A program made the position numbers and the translations under genes. Shown piece by piece: positions 26,355-40,381 of a stretch of DNA of 64,000 nucleotides (position 1 is the first letter of the stretch; the number at the start of each line of letters is the position of its first letter). Origin of the DNA: Liolophura sinensis. Lineage: Eukaryota; Mollusca; Polyplacophora; Chitonida; Chitonidae. The stretch lies in contig NC_088301.1 of the NCBI RefSeq assembly GCF_032854445.1, positions 9,234,281 to 9,298,280 of the forward strand. Direction: 5' to 3'. The notes beneath the pieces were generated by a model, which searched no databases, was not told the DNA's origin, and saw only the letters and a program-made list of their open reading frames with translations.

Positions 26355-26398
26355 GGGGGGTGGGGGTGGGGGTGGGGGTAGGGGGTGTTTGGGTTGGG
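26355..26398 (+). repeat. G-rich tract with G-quadruplex pattern
   Basis: Five runs of five or six G, separated by T or TA, are followed by two GGG runs. This matches the G3+N1-7 quadruplex pattern several times over. It lies about 0.5 kb upstream of the 101-bp satellite. Confidence 0.85.
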
Positions 26399-26869
26399 TG
26401 ATGTATATTGTGATGGAATGATACCATGAGTCGACGACATCGCGTGTGAATCCCATCATCACAGCGTGTGAATTGCCGCCATCACTACATCGTGCCTTTA
26501 TAACGTTGATGCATCAGACCGCATCATCGCTTCTCCTATTATATTGCCATCAAGCATACCACCAGGATGGTAAAAGTCTTGGGATAATAGTTGGAGTAAA
26601 TGTATTATTGATATTGTGGATGTTTGAAAAAGTTAAGAAACAAGATATTGCTATATACCCATCTGTCAGTATTACAGCCTGCTCGTATATCATTGGTTTA
26701 TCGTCTTCTTACATTCAGTAAAATTTCAGATCTGTGCTACTTTGTTGGTTTAAGCCATTTGCTATTTCGCTCGCAGATTTCCTCACACTGTCATCAGTAC
26801 TTCAGCTTCGCCATACTGCACTGACGCCCGGCATCATTTCGGTCCTGGTCTATTTTGTTGCTTTCCGTT

Positions 26870-27972
26870 CCTCTTGCACCCAGCGGTATTTCAGCCTGGT
26901 GCCCTTCTGCTACTTACTGCAGCCATATGCCACAGTATTTAAGTCATGTTCTATTTTGTTGGTTTCCTTTCATCCTACCACAGCATTTTTCCAGCTTTGG
27001 GACTTTCTATAACCTTAATGCTGCCACGTGCAGCAGTATTTAAGTCATGTTCTATTTTTCTGGCTTCCTTTCATTATACCTTAGTAATTTCCAGCTTGGG
27101 GTCTTTCTGTTACCTCAATGCAGCCACGTGCAGCAGTATTTAAGTCATGTTCTATTTTGTTGGTTACCTTTCATCATACCCCAGCATTTTTCCAGCTTGG
27201 GGTCTTTCTGATACCTTTATGCAGCCACGTGCAGCAGTATTTAAGTCATGTTCTATTTTGTTGGTTTCCTTTCATCCTACCCCAGCATTTTTCCAGCTTG
27301 GGGTCTTTCTGATACCTTTATGCAGCCACGTGCAGCAGTATTTAAGTCATGTTCTATTTTGTTGGTTTCCTTTCATCCTACCACAGCATTTTTCCAGCTT
27401 TGGGACTTTCTATAACCTCAATGCAGCCACGTGCAGCAGTATTTAAGTCATGTTCTATTTTGTTGGTTACCTTTCATCATACCCCAGCATTTTTCCAGCT
27501 TGGGGTCTTTCTGATACCTTTATGCAGCCACGTGCAGCAGTATTTAAGTCATGTTCTATTTTGTTGGTTTCCTTTCATCCTACCCCAGCATTTTTCCAGC
27601 TTGGGGACTTTCTATAACCTTAATGCTGCCACGTGCAGCAGTATTTAAGTCATGTTCTATTTTGTTGGTTACCTTTCATCTTTCATCATACCCCAGCATT
27701 TTTCCAGCTTGGGGTCTTTCTGATACCTTTATGCAGCCACGTGCAGCAGTATTTAAGTCATGTTCTATTTTGTTGGTTTCCTTTCATCTTTCATCATACC
27801 CCAGCATTTTTCCAGCTTGGGGTCTTTATGATACCTTTATGCAGCCACGTGCAGCAGTATTTAAGTCATGTTCTATTTTGCTGGTTTCCTTTCATCCTAC
27901 CCCAGCATTTTTCCAGCTTGGGGTCTATCTGTTTCCTGAATGCAGCCACGTGCAGCAGTATTTCAGTCGATT
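26870..27972 (+). repeat. 101-bp tandem satellite with one E-box per unit
   Basis: Eleven units are phased by the hexamer CACGTG at 27025, 27125, 27226, 27327, 27428, 27529, 27630, 27738, 27846 and 27947; the first unit has CATATG at 26924. Spacing is 100-101 bp except for two units of 108 bp, which carry a 7-bp insertion (an extra catcttt). Each unit also has gcagcagtatttaagtcatg and ttttccagcttgggg. More diverged units may extend left to about 26735. The open frames across it change frame with the 101-bp period and are repeat by-products. Confidence 0.93.
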
Positions 27973-29330
27973 GTCGTCATATTGTAGCAGCTTTGTTTTA
28001 AGCATAGGCATTTTGGAACATATTTATCCTCCATGCACTTAGTATTTCTCGATAAATTTTATCGGCTGGGCATAAAAAATGGGCCGTACTTTGATGCTGC
28101 ATTGCTCCATTATCCTTTAGTCAAACCCTTTCGAACTTTAGACATTCAAATGGCATGATTTTGTTAATATACTGACCAGTTTTCAAGGTCATAGCTTGGG
28201 TAGTCTGTGCACAGGGTTAAAACGAAAATATAGCCTCAAAAACGCACGTTCCGGTGACCCACATTGCATCACCTGTCAGGTGTCATGAGTAGAGCGTGCG
28301 CTGCACCTGTGTGACACGCATCAATCAAGTGTTGTCTGGAAAAATTGTCTGGCTCTAGTGTCAGAGAAACTCTCCTGCTAGACAGGAACAAGTTTTGCTG
28401 AATCAAGATGGTTTCTCTGCGGCAGACAAGGATTTGATCACCTTTTCAAGTAAAACAAGGTAAAACATCACTTTGAAATGTCCAGAACATGCGTTTTAGA
28501 CTCTATTTTGATTTTGGTCCCATGAACAGAAATCTCACAGGATGAAATTGAAATTTGGTCTGTATACTTAGAACATAATGGCTTTTGAGTTTGTAAATTT
28601 TTAGAAGCTGATATAAGAGGGTTTAGGAAATATTGAGTGTCAAAGTACGGCCCATTTTTATCCCCACTCAATATATACACACCAGTTGCACAACTCAATA
28701 AACGCATGAAAATAGGCTATAATAAAATTTCAACTTTAATAAATTATGTTCAGCATATCGCCAACTTTGAACGTGTCGAAATTCAGTACAACATCATACA
28801 TACATTTAAATAATACATGGTCACATTTCGGAATGAAGTCGCCACGATTGAATTTTGTTTCTCTCCACGTTAGTTCTCGATTTCCTGCCAAGCCCTTTAA
28901 AAGTCTCACATTAAACGCAGTTAACTAGTAACTGCATAAGTCAAACAACTTATTAGAACTAACTAAACCTGATGTAGAATGGTCTTCAGATCATCTGAAT
29001 GATTGATATGTACAACTTTGGACAACGTACCAGTCAAAGTTATAACTGATGCTAACGTTTACGTTATACAAACTTGAAATAACCTGACTTCTATGACTGT
29101 CTTGTCTATCTCAAGTTACAAGTCAGTAAAAGTCGCTTCTCTTTGGTTTATGATTAAACTGAAAGCTACGGGGCTTGCGGCGTACAATTTGCTTCTTCGT
29201 CAATTCAAGTGGAACAAGCTTGTGTAAAAGAATCCACATTCGTCAAAAGACACATGCCGTGACTGTCAAAATACACCTTTTGTACATGTTGTTGTTGCGA
29301 ACGTTTTAAGCACAATCTGTGAAACTACAC
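27973..29330. other. intergenic, nothing recognised
   Basis: No exon or repeat family seen between the two satellites. A minus-strand open frame at 28468-28707 has no domain. Confidence 0.4.
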
Positions 29331-29334
29331 TTTC

Positions 29335-29690
29335 AGTACTCTATGTTGTTTCTGCCATTATTACCGACAGGCACTGTCAAAATACATTATCAATATATGT
29401 TGTATCTGTCATCATTGTCGACAAATACCGTCAAAGTACACTATCAATATATGTTGTATCTGTCATCATTGTCGACAAATACCGTCAAAGTACACTATCA
29501 ACATAGGTTGTATCTGTCATCATTGTCGACAAATACCGTCAAAGTACACTATCAACATAGGTTGTATCTGTCATCATTGTCGACAAATGCCGTCAAAGTA
29601 CACTATCAATACATGTTGTGCCTGCCAACATTGTCAAAAAAATACTGCCAAAATACGCTATCAGTTCTTGTTGTCACCATTAAAATTGTC
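29335..29690 (+). repeat. 54-bp tandem array
   Basis: About six units of 54 bp are present; each has gtcgacaaataccgtcaaag, tacactatcaat/ac and gttgtatctgtcatcatt. The central four are nearly identical and the edges are diverged. 54 is a multiple of three, so one frame stays open and would give an 18-residue periodic peptide. I see no splice sites or flanking coding signal. Confidence 0.88.
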
Positions 29691-30065
29691 AACATTGTCA
29701 AGCATAAAGCGGTGAGCACGCGTCAGCTGTGTCTTCCTACTGTAATAATACTAATAATAATGATCGTTTCCCTTTCCGTTACAGAAATTGGTCGCTTTGT
29801 GATCTCCGTCCTCTGTGAGAAACAGAACTGGTGTGATTTTTGAAGGCACTTTTATAAGTTACTCTTTTGTGTCAGATATGCCACAGTTCGATGTAGGTCA
29901 GTACTGGGTTCAGACATATATACATATATTATACATATACCATAATATATATACTTCTCAAAAGCCTGCACATGAACATGGGACGGCGTCTGAAACAGTT
30001 TGCAAATGTTCGTCTTTATAGCACTTGGATGCGATGAAAATGAAGGATGAACACAATGTCACATG

Positions 30066-30524
30066 TTACACCAGAATTGGCCGTTCTTCGTCCGAATGGA
30101 TTCCCGAGTCGAAAGAGTTCTGCTCTCCGTGACACACAGTCACGGCTTTCCCAGAGACCACTGCGTCTGTTATGGAGATTGGCTTTCCGCTATTAGCCTT
30201 AGGGCCACTATTATCCACGGATTTTTTCAGCGTCGACGAAGCGGTGGAGAGACGCGCGAGCTCGTCTATGATGTCGTCAACGTTTGTCACCGAGTCCGAC
30301 AAAAGCACTGACCGATCTGGAAAGTCCTCACAACACTTTTCCGGAATATCCAGCTCGGAGTCGAACATGTCAGTATCGGAGTAATCTTCCAGTTCGCAGG
30401 AACTTAAAGGGAGAGAACTGCAATCGGCCGTCACGTAGCGGCGCTGCCACTTGAGCTCTTCTATTGATTCGTTCAACGTCAGTAACTGCTTCATCAACGA
30501 CAAGTCCTGGTCCATCAGCAAAGA
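30066..30524 (-). CDS. LURAP1-like exon 2 (terminal coding exon)
   Basis: Starts after the acceptor tgtatatttgcag (ag at 30526-30525) with TCT, phase 0. Codes for 152 residues and stops with TAA at 30068-30066. It contains the most recognisable part of the family (LMKQLLTLNESIEELKW). This is followed by Ser/Asp-rich acidic stretches (LEDYSDTDMFDSELD), a helix-prone stretch VDDIIDELARLSTAS, and the C-terminus DEERPILV. No clear AATAAA was found close downstream. Confidence 0.82.
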   Translation of the reverse strand, partial: SLLMDQDLSLMKQLLTLNESIEELKWQRRYVTADCSSLPLSSCELEDYSDTDMFDSELDIPEKCCEDFPDRSVLLSDSVTNVDDIIDELARLSTASSTLKKSVDNSGPKANSGKPISITDAVVSGKAVTVCHGEQNSFDSGIHSDEERPILV

Positions 30525-33500
30525 CTGCAAATATACAAAGTGACAGAAACATTAGATTCACAGCGCTGTTAAAATCTTTATTCGGTATTTATATATAGAT
30601 TTATTTGACGGTGGTCAAGGATATGGGTGATTGGAAGGGAAGCGGGATGGGGGGTGGGCGGGGGTCAAGAAACTATGAAGAATCCATCGCACTCGTCAGA
30701 TATCGGCTGATAAAATCCTGACGTCGGACCACATGCTGGATTTGAACCCACCAACTCGATGGAATCAGAAACAAGGACAAGTCATGTGGAAACAATGCAT
30801 TCTACAGATCAGTTTTAGTCGAGTTTAATTAAATACGACGGTGTAAACCGCACAACAAACATATTCCCCCAGCTATGAACCAAACTTCAGCTTGAACCAT
30901 TAAGATGGTGTTTCAGATTAACCCATTTATTTTTTGGAACCATACAAGTATAAAATCTGTACCAATTGCACTAGAGCATAGAAAGGAAATACTACTCCTT
31001 CAAGAAGACGTGATGTTTACAGGCTTCCTTACTTCTTCACAAAAGATAACCGCTTGTGTTACATCTTTATCAAGGAGAACTTACGTGGATCAACAGACTT
31101 AAGAACTGATATTCTATAACCTGACTCAGATTCTAGGTATGCCTTTTGTTACCTCATGCATACCGGTTTAATATGGCAGCATATGTGTTTACAAGTTCTC
31201 AGCGACCATCCAAGATACCATTGTGAAAGGTCTCCTGTTGTTTCGATACAGAATATACAAAGCTCTAAGAGAGTGCAGTCTGGGCAGAAGTTAACCCAGA
31301 CTTGCAAACATAAACGTTACGAAGTTAGCTTAGCGCATACAATCGGCTGCTCCGTTCCTCGCTTCACTCAACTCATGCACCGAGTCTTATTGAACAAGGC
31401 AAAGCGGAGAGAGAGCTGGGGACCAGTTTGGGTGCAGAACTGGGTTACAAAGGCGTCAGAATGTCACAAAGGATAGAAAAACTGTAACGGACAGAATCAG
31501 TATGCAACATGACAGACGACATCCAGGGGGTAGACAATCGGACTCTTCTTGTTATGAAGGAGTTTTCTGTTTAACGCTTATCTGAATATTCTCAGCAGCA
31601 GACATGCCCCAACCGAACTTTCCGATAACGGTGGTAACTGAAATACCCGACACCCGGTCCATGCTGTCAAAATCCTCTAACGAATAACACAAATGTGTGA
31701 ATATATATATATAGGCTGAATAAATAACATTTATAAAATGAAAATGGCGAAACCTTATGCAAACTAATGGCCTAAATATCACATGTTTTAAATTTAAAAC
31801 AAATCCAACACTCTGACTGGGAACCGATAGGCAAAAGAGAGCACGATCTCTGAAATAGGTCATGCTTATAAACAGGGGAATTCCTTTGATCGACAATGGA
31901 AGTTTGTCTGCGTCGTATTTTTTGTTTTCCACTCTTCGTAACGGGTTGTGATGACGGCAGTGTTTTGGCCAGCTCGGGTCGGCTCGGATCAGCTAACCAG
32001 GGCTTCATCATGACCTGACTTCAGCCTATAACCACGGCGGGGATTCCCACAGCAAACACGGTCAATTTCCGAATGTAAATTTGGACCGACTTTTTAACCG
32101 CGTATTTTAAGAGAAAGAGCAAAGAGCAGAGATCACGGAAGACATTTATCCTGCCAAGACTGACAAAGACGATTTGCATTGGGATGATTTGACAAACAGG
32201 AAATGCGCAGGTGATGAAAGGTCTACACGTCGGTTGTGATGAAGGGAGAACCGACTGAGGCCTAACCTGAACGCCTTGCGCTGACCTGACTGGACGGTGA
32301 CACAACCAGCATTTCTATGGACCCAACTCACAGCCTAAAGCCACACCATACCCTTGATGCTTCGATTTATTTATTTATTTATTTGATTGGTGTTTTACGC
32401 CGTACTCAAGAATATTTCACTTATACGACGGAGGACAGCATTATGGTGGGTGGAAACCGGGCAGAGCCCGGGGAAACCCACGACCATCCGCAGGTTGCTG
32501 ACAGACCCTCCCACTTACGGCCGGAGGAAGCTAGCATGAGCTGGACTTGAACTCACACCGACCGCGTTGGCGAGAGACTCCTGGATCATTACGCTGCGCT
32601 AGCGCGCTAACCAACTGAGCCACGGAGGCCCCTTCGAGGGGAGAGTTTCATCTCTATTGCTGCAATCCGTTCAGTAGAATTCAGAGATGCTGATGTTTCC
32701 AGTCACTTCTCCATCCATCTCAATCTCATAGCACCTTTATCAGCTTAGTAAACTTCTGTTGTACCCACGCCAGTTTGGCTTCTCTTTAATACCACGGTAA
32801 TCGTTCAAGCAGCCATTTTGTAGGTGGTTTACAGTGGTAACTGGCCACCAGTTGGCTTTTTCGAAAGATTCATTTGGTCATGGTGTTATTACCAGTCGTG
32901 AAATCAAGATTTCGGGACACGCTGTTACAACAGATGGTTTTTGTTGGTTTTCATTTGATGTTTTCAAGAACGTGATGTTTGGTGAGGACATCTTGGGGAT
33001 CTGATGAGAACACGGAATTTTGTATACAGCGAGGCTCTCTGGTGCAACGCTCTGACAACATTATTACACATAAGCGACCGACCCCTACTGAGCCTATACG
33101 CTATACCCTTAAGCGACCTCTGTACAGTTACAACAAATGTCAGACGAGCCAAGTTTAATTTATGCTGTACATTTATACTTTGACTTCATCATAAAGGTCC
33201 AATATGACCCATCAGGTAATTTATATATTTGAAAAATTCCCATGGATATTCAATAGTCAACTCACAATATTGGAAATACTAGGGACTTTACTGTTTACGT
33301 TTAGAGCCTGCAGTCCTATAACCTGGACAAAGATTCACTTGATTACCCAAGAGTAAAATAGGCAGGAAGAGCCAGTAAATATGTTGGGAACATCGTGCAC
33401 TTTCTTGTTACGACTCCAGCATTCCTCCAGGTTTGCCCTGTCGTTTAACTCCCAGCACGCATTTCCACACCAAGATTCTCATGAGAAAGTATCTACAGGT

Positions 33501-36500
33501 CTATGTTTTGTGGCACTGCATATATAGTTAACAGGCTGCAGTCATCAACAGAAATATATTCGATATCAACAAGTAATGTTGGCCTACATTCCGTCAGAAA
33601 AAAACCTTGATTCACATAATCCACATTCCGTATAGGTTAGTATCATATGGTAGGCGCCAAGATACATATCTTAGCAATCTTCTACCAGTTAATGTATTAC
33701 GTGAACGCTATATGCTAAGCACTACAAAGAGAAAAATAAAATTGCATGGAGTTTTATCACATACCTGTTAAGTCATCATCTGTTGGCGTAATAGTTGTTT
33801 ATATGCCCACACTTCAGCACACATAGAGATATATTCTAATATAACTCAGCTAGTATTTCCATTAGGCTTCAGTTTATTTAATCAGCCATTTATAAATAGA
33901 ACTCAGATATATATGATATTTATTAACGGATCATGACACGAATATCAGCTTAAGCATATAGCCTTGTATAACTTATGGCCTTTGAAGAAGCTGAGCGAGG
34001 GTAATGTTGTGTTCCACAGTTTATATACATATTGTTAGGGAATAAAAATCACCAGTGATATGCCTCTTTTATAGTGGGTTTATAACAGGCTGACGCATAT
34101 CGTGTTATCTTCAATACATCCTGGTGGTCCACTTTAAATGCCTTGTTTATAGTGCGGCAAGATTGCACACATGGGTCTGGGCGGTGTCGGCCGCTCTTTC
34201 AGAACCAATGCGGGCAGAACTAAATAGAAGTAGTGTTTATTTTGCCTAATGGGACGATTGGTGTGAAAGGTACCGCTTTAACCGAAAATAGACCAGTATT
34301 CTGCTTGTTGTACGCTTACAGAACATATAGACATCTGCATACATAAGTGTACGACTTTAAGCCCACGTACTTTTGATAGCTATGTGTGGGATGTCATCCC
34401 AAGACGCCAGTCCCATTTGGCGGGTGACCTGCATATTGAAATAGGACTAGTAGCTTTGAATAGAACAGAAATACCGTAATCAAATGAGCTATGTCCATAC
34501 AAACTGAGCGTAATGTGTATTCTTTCAAACCATTAACTAGCTTGCAAACTTTACAAAAGGTTTATAAAGAGGTGTTATAAAAATAGTATTCTGGACGGTA
34601 TATGCAAGATACCTATAGACTGAAATAGCTTTTGATATGAATTAGCCATTTTTAACGGCATGAATAACGGGGGCATAAGCCGCAGTGAACACCATGTGTG
34701 CGTTCAACATACGACACCAAAAATATTTTGCAGTGCTGAGTTCGGACAACATTAAATGTTATTTATTTACATTTTGCTTGTGTCTTTCATTATCTACACC
34801 ATATGTGCCGTATCTTGAAATGTTTAAAACTGAACTATGTTATTTGCATCAGTATAAGAAAACGAAAGTTTCCACCGCACACATGCATATGTATTCTCAT
34901 AAAGGAACAGTACTCCGTCTGGCAAGGACGCACCTTCATCTTAGGCACGGCACCCTTACATCCTGGACATATTTGTACATGACAAGATCTCAGCTACTCT
35001 CATTCGTTAGTCTTTCTCCCATCCACCACCCTCACCCCCCCCCCCCCACCCCACCCCCACCCTTTACTACCTCAGTCCCGACACTGCAGATGTTGTAACG
35101 CGACTGACACCTGCGTAAACGCTTCAGAGTAATTCATATTCATACACAGCTCATGTTGACGTTTTCATAAGTTGCTGGACTTCTATTCATGTTTACCACT
35201 TCTTGTCATTCATCGCGTGTTTTCGGTTGTCTGCGCCAAGAACAAACAGCTTTACAACCTAGGATCATCTGCTATAAAGAAATGACAGCGAGAGGGAAGA
35301 GTTTCGGATACCTTTTCAAATGATCCTTTCTTAAAATCGTTCGGGATTTCTTGCATATTTCTTCTAATCAGCATTATCTATGGAAAAACTCCTTATCTCT
35401 CAATCATATATTTAACAAAAAATGTCCATGATAACATAAGATTGGTGGTTTTAGTCGTGTTTATTAGACTACGGGTTGACTCTCACAAAAGGTAGAGTAT
35501 GTATATTTAAAACATGTTCACGACATTTTAAGGCTTTACTGAAAAATTTTTCATAAAACGCAATAAAATATATACCAAAGGGCTGTTTTAATTTCTTGTT
35601 TCTTAACTTCTTCCCTTACTCGACTTCTTTTATTTTTTGATTTGGTCATTTTTTACCGTTTGGTCATTTTCTTTGGTGCCCCATCATTATATATATATGT
35701 ACAAGAAGATGATCAGAGATCTGTGTGTATTATATGTAGGCTTGGAAATGTCCAATAACTATCGTGAACTCTCTTCCGAAGAGAACAGTAAGTGCGTATA
35801 CACCAGTTTATGTCAGACCCCTATACAACATACGGATTGGGTTATGCTGTGTATATACCTGTATGGGGTTGAAGTGTGTGTATTGGGGGGGTCAACACAA
35901 TATTGGCACTCTCCCCACAAGGGGCATGCCCCAATGTAAACATAACATCAGTAGCAGGATGTCAAATTCCGCATTTTACACTTGTTTAAATCCCTTAGTC
36001 AAGACTTAATCAACATAGCTTCACAGCCTGAGTTCATTCCAACAAGTAGGCCCTCCAGACAAGTCCTTTCTTCCGGCGCATCGCGCGTGTGGTATATCCG
36101 TCCGCCGGTGGCCCGGCTACACTCGTCCAAAGTGGTCGGACCGCCTGTACTCGGTGTGTGCCGTTAGGACGGGACTTGCCAAACCATAAAGTCAGTTTGA
36201 GTGTTTGTCACTTGCCATTTCCGAAAGACCTTTTGATCGGACCTAACCCGGTCTGAGCTCCCCGGACACGTCATCGGGCCCTAGTGCACACATCCCGTCG
36301 GTCAGCTAGGGATAACACCTACATTTGGCTACCCTGAATGACTGCTGGTCTAAAATGAGTTAAAAGTACTTGTTGTTCTAAACTCAAAGATACTTTCATC
36401 TACACTGTGTCCAAACCACACTTTGCGCCAGCTTCATGTAGAATGAATTCTTCAAGTCCCCGATTGCTTCGTTCCAATGGGTTTAAACCAGACAGACTCA

Positions 36501-39500
36501 TCTATCTCTTTCCACAATAACCTTTCAGTTTTATTCCTCGCTACTTTAAACTGCAGTTGTTTATTTTCATAGCGTCCTAGAAGCAGCATAAAACAAATTA
36601 CCTTGGGCATGCAGTGAATAAGTTTTAAACTGTGCGAGTTCTGCTGCAGACATATATATAGTTGACTACCTACATTTTGCATTAAATCTTTTGGGTGCAT
36701 TTGCATCTGCATTCCTTGATCAGTCAGACTCATCCACATTTACATCACAAAGTAAGATCCACGACTTCTGCTTGTAGACAAAGAGTCGTACAAACCCCAG
36801 AAGATATGCATTTGGTCATGCAACAAGGCGTCAGATCAATTTGTTGAAAAAAGTCCCATTTGATTTGCAGTTTTCAAACTGTGCTCTAAATGTAATATAT
36901 GTTGGTGTTGAAGCAGTGTCATTCTTCAATCAGTCGGAAGAAAGTGCCGTGTGAGCGAACATATTCGCTTAATTTTCCTCTTCATCTGCCTAGCCATGTC
37001 CCTTGAAACACGGCTTTTCCGAACCTTCAGAAGACGTGAGGTTATCTGGAAGGAACACTTGCTGAACGCGATGATGGAGGAGCTCCACGGCAGTCTGGGG
37101 TGTGGTGGATGATAATGCAAGCCCACAGCCTTCCAACAGCTGCCTCAAACATTTCCTTCAGCCACCAAAACACACGTTAGACACTATCACTGACAAGATC
37201 GCAGGGATGCTGGCTACCCAGACGATATGGGCTACTAAGTTACCAGCAAAGGTCAGTTGGGCAGTGAATTCGAAAAATGCCTACATGACTACTTCGTTAG
37301 CTGAGCAGGTCTCCCTCCTTCCCGACTGAAGGGCTGGTCAGATAAGGTCGATCTTTAATGGGACATAGTAACAACCTTACACCAATCTGTTACCGAATAT
37401 ATCATTTATATTTGGCCGTTGTTTTATCAAAAGTATTTATTGAAATTACACTTTCTAACTATGGCACAGATTCTAGATCTGCGAAATGATTTACACAATT
37501 CCTGCTTTCAAATGAGTATTTCGAATGTGATATTTTCTCGTCAAAATGAGTGGTTTTAAACTACACCAGCCTTCTAAGCCAATTATTGCTGCATTACAAA
37601 GTATTAGATGTTCTGCTTCGACGCAAATATTCCTGAGGTATAGGCCTGTCCTTGGACTGGGATGACGTGTCAAAGTCCGGAAACTTTTCAATATAATCTT
37701 AAAAATTTCAAAATGGTCACTATGGCCGTATTTTGCGGACATAAAGACAATCTGACACAGTAATAAGACGTGTTTCAGCAAATAACAATTGGACACCAAA
37801 ACACCCATATTAACCTCGAACATGGGGTCTACATTCTGCCCTGCTCTGGGACATCCAGAAGGCTTTTCCACCCTGTTATCATATTGACAACGGTCGGGTC
37901 TGAGCGAAAGTTGGGGGTGACTTGCCGGAGTTAGCGGCCACTCGTGGCCTGGGTAGGCGGCTCTCTCAAAATTCACATGTCTTGGATCTCAATCACAGCC
38001 TTTCTTTTGAAGCCACTGACCAGTATTTGTGAGAATACAGACGACAATACGCTGAGGTGGCTTCAGTTGTCTACTTCGTGAGAAGTCTCCGGCAGACCGT
38101 ACTTAGGCTATTGTGGTGTCAGCTACCTGTTAAACTTGACAGTTCGACTGGCCGGCCAGAGACTAGGGCAGTGTGTCATCAGGATACTTCCGGCTTCCCC
38201 AACGCATGACCAGCTCCTCAATCCGAATATCATCTCCACTTGGACACTGATAAGCTCCCATCCTAACACCACTGGTCAACAAACCCTGATTCAGACTCTA
38301 ACTTGTCAATCATCAAATTTTGAGACGAAGCAAACAAGGAACCAAACTAAATTCAGATGCTTATCTGAGCAATTTAGACTATTAATTAAATCAGTATAAT
38401 TCGACACCATATTTTGGTACTTTTAATTATGGCTTGTAAGTACTCTCCTGCTTGATAAGTGAGACAAAATAATGAAAGGGGAAAAATGAAAGGGAAAGTT
38501 TTCCCTAACGCACAAATCAAATTTTCGTTAACGGAAATCCTGCAACTTGTCAAGCATTTAAAACTTACAAGATAAAGATATCGGTAACAATTCGCCAGTA
38601 TTTTACGGTAAGCATAATGAGTTACAGACAAATGCAATCAAATATTACTAACTCTGAAACGATCAATCTGGAACTTGTGGACATCAAAGTGATCAAAGTG
38701 AACAAAAAGATCCCAAATCAAACCACGTACACAGTGCCGTAACAGAACCATCCCACACTACTTGGGGTCGTTCAAAGTATCGACATTCCCGTAATTCTAT
38801 CTTGGTCGATATACTCCAGAAAACAATCACTACAATTTGCCATAATAACAGGAGTAACAAAAGGGCGACGCCATGTTGTCCCAGTTCTTATTTTCCTCTT
38901 TCTATGTTTCATTGTATGATTATGTTGTTTTGTTGGCTAAGGAAACACTGCTTACTATTAAATATTTGTCAGCGTTACATTAGCCTTTGATGAGGTGCGT
39001 GTTTGCTAACAAGGTGCGTGTTGACCAGATTAGGTGTGGTGTGACCTAATTGCAGGTAAGCCATTCTCTTAACGTACGCAGGGAACGAGGATAGGGTGGT
39101 GACGTGAATTAAGCAGAACACCACTAATCCGTCAAATAAACGTGATGAAGAGGTAAGAAGAATCAAGCATATGCCTACACCACTACAACAGAAATATTAC
39201 AGCGGGCCAACTGAATACAATTCAAGATTCCTATATACAAACACAACGACGAAATCGGGACTGTTGTCCGATTCGGAGAAACCTGTAGTCACCTTCCCCG
39301 CCGCTTCTATTAAAACCACACCCCTGCCTCCCCTCACCCAGGTGTACTGTCAACAATAAACTGAAACACGCCCAAAAGCCCTTCATAATTTTACATCATC
39401 GTTTTATTACCCACCAAAAAATAGCATCTAGATGTGGATTTAATGCGTTGGTGACCTCGGATTAGAGTAGAAAGTGTGGAAAGTGTTTTAGAAAGTCCTG

Positions 39501-40298
39501 TGTGTTTCTCTCTTTGTTGTGACGTCGTCACTTCGCCCAGTCTCACCCTGTTCCCATATGCTGACAGCAAAGTGCGTTATGCGCATATCATTTTGCATCA
39601 GCCCTGCCAAAATGCACCTTCGGAATAGTTACTAAGCTGAAAGATCTTCCGCTTCGGGGAGCAGGAGATCCAGGGTCAATCCTGGGTCGGGTCACACTTA
39701 AGAACTTAAAAGAGGAAGTTGTAGCTTCCTTGCTTGGTGTTCAGCATTAAGGCGATAGTGCAATGACTTGTTCACCCATATCAGTGTAATGACTCCGGTG
39801 GGGCGGCTTACTTGCCTTCGGTAAGTCGTCTCAGTGATGCAGCACTAGATAAAAGAGCAGTGGAAATCCGTCCTGCACCAAGGAGCCACGGTACATGCAC
39901 TCTATAAGCACTCCTTCGCCGTCATATGACAGTAAAATTGCTAAGTACGACGTTAAACCCGTTCACTCATTCACTCGAAATAGTTACACCTAAATGTTAT
40001 AGTTCCAACAGACAATAAGAAAACTGCTTAAAGAGCTAGATATATACTAACAATAAAATTAAGAAATGTTACCAGTATAAGCTGATTAAATGGTGTGCTG
40101 TAAGGAAGGAATGCAAAGAATATGTACTGTTAACAAAATAACACCACTTAATAAAAATAAGACATTGTCACTGAAGTAATACAAGCCAATAAGTAGGTCC
40201 AGCCAGCCAAAGGGATCAGAACAATTATTGAACGTCTGCCAACAGACAATTAGATTAACTCCCCAAAAGCACTTTTCATTATGGCATTTGCCTTAGAA

Positions 40299-40381
<83 letters not shown>

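Noticed and set aside
27147-28042. Chain of plus-strand ORFs of 99-163 codons with a repeating FYFVG / HVLFCW pattern
   Set aside because: Products of the 101-bp satellite read in successive frames; the 163-codon frame exists only because two units are 108 bp long.
37491-37976. 161-codon minus-strand ORF inside the LURAP1-like intron
   Set aside because: Composition like the surrounding DNA, no family resemblance and no conserved-looking segment.
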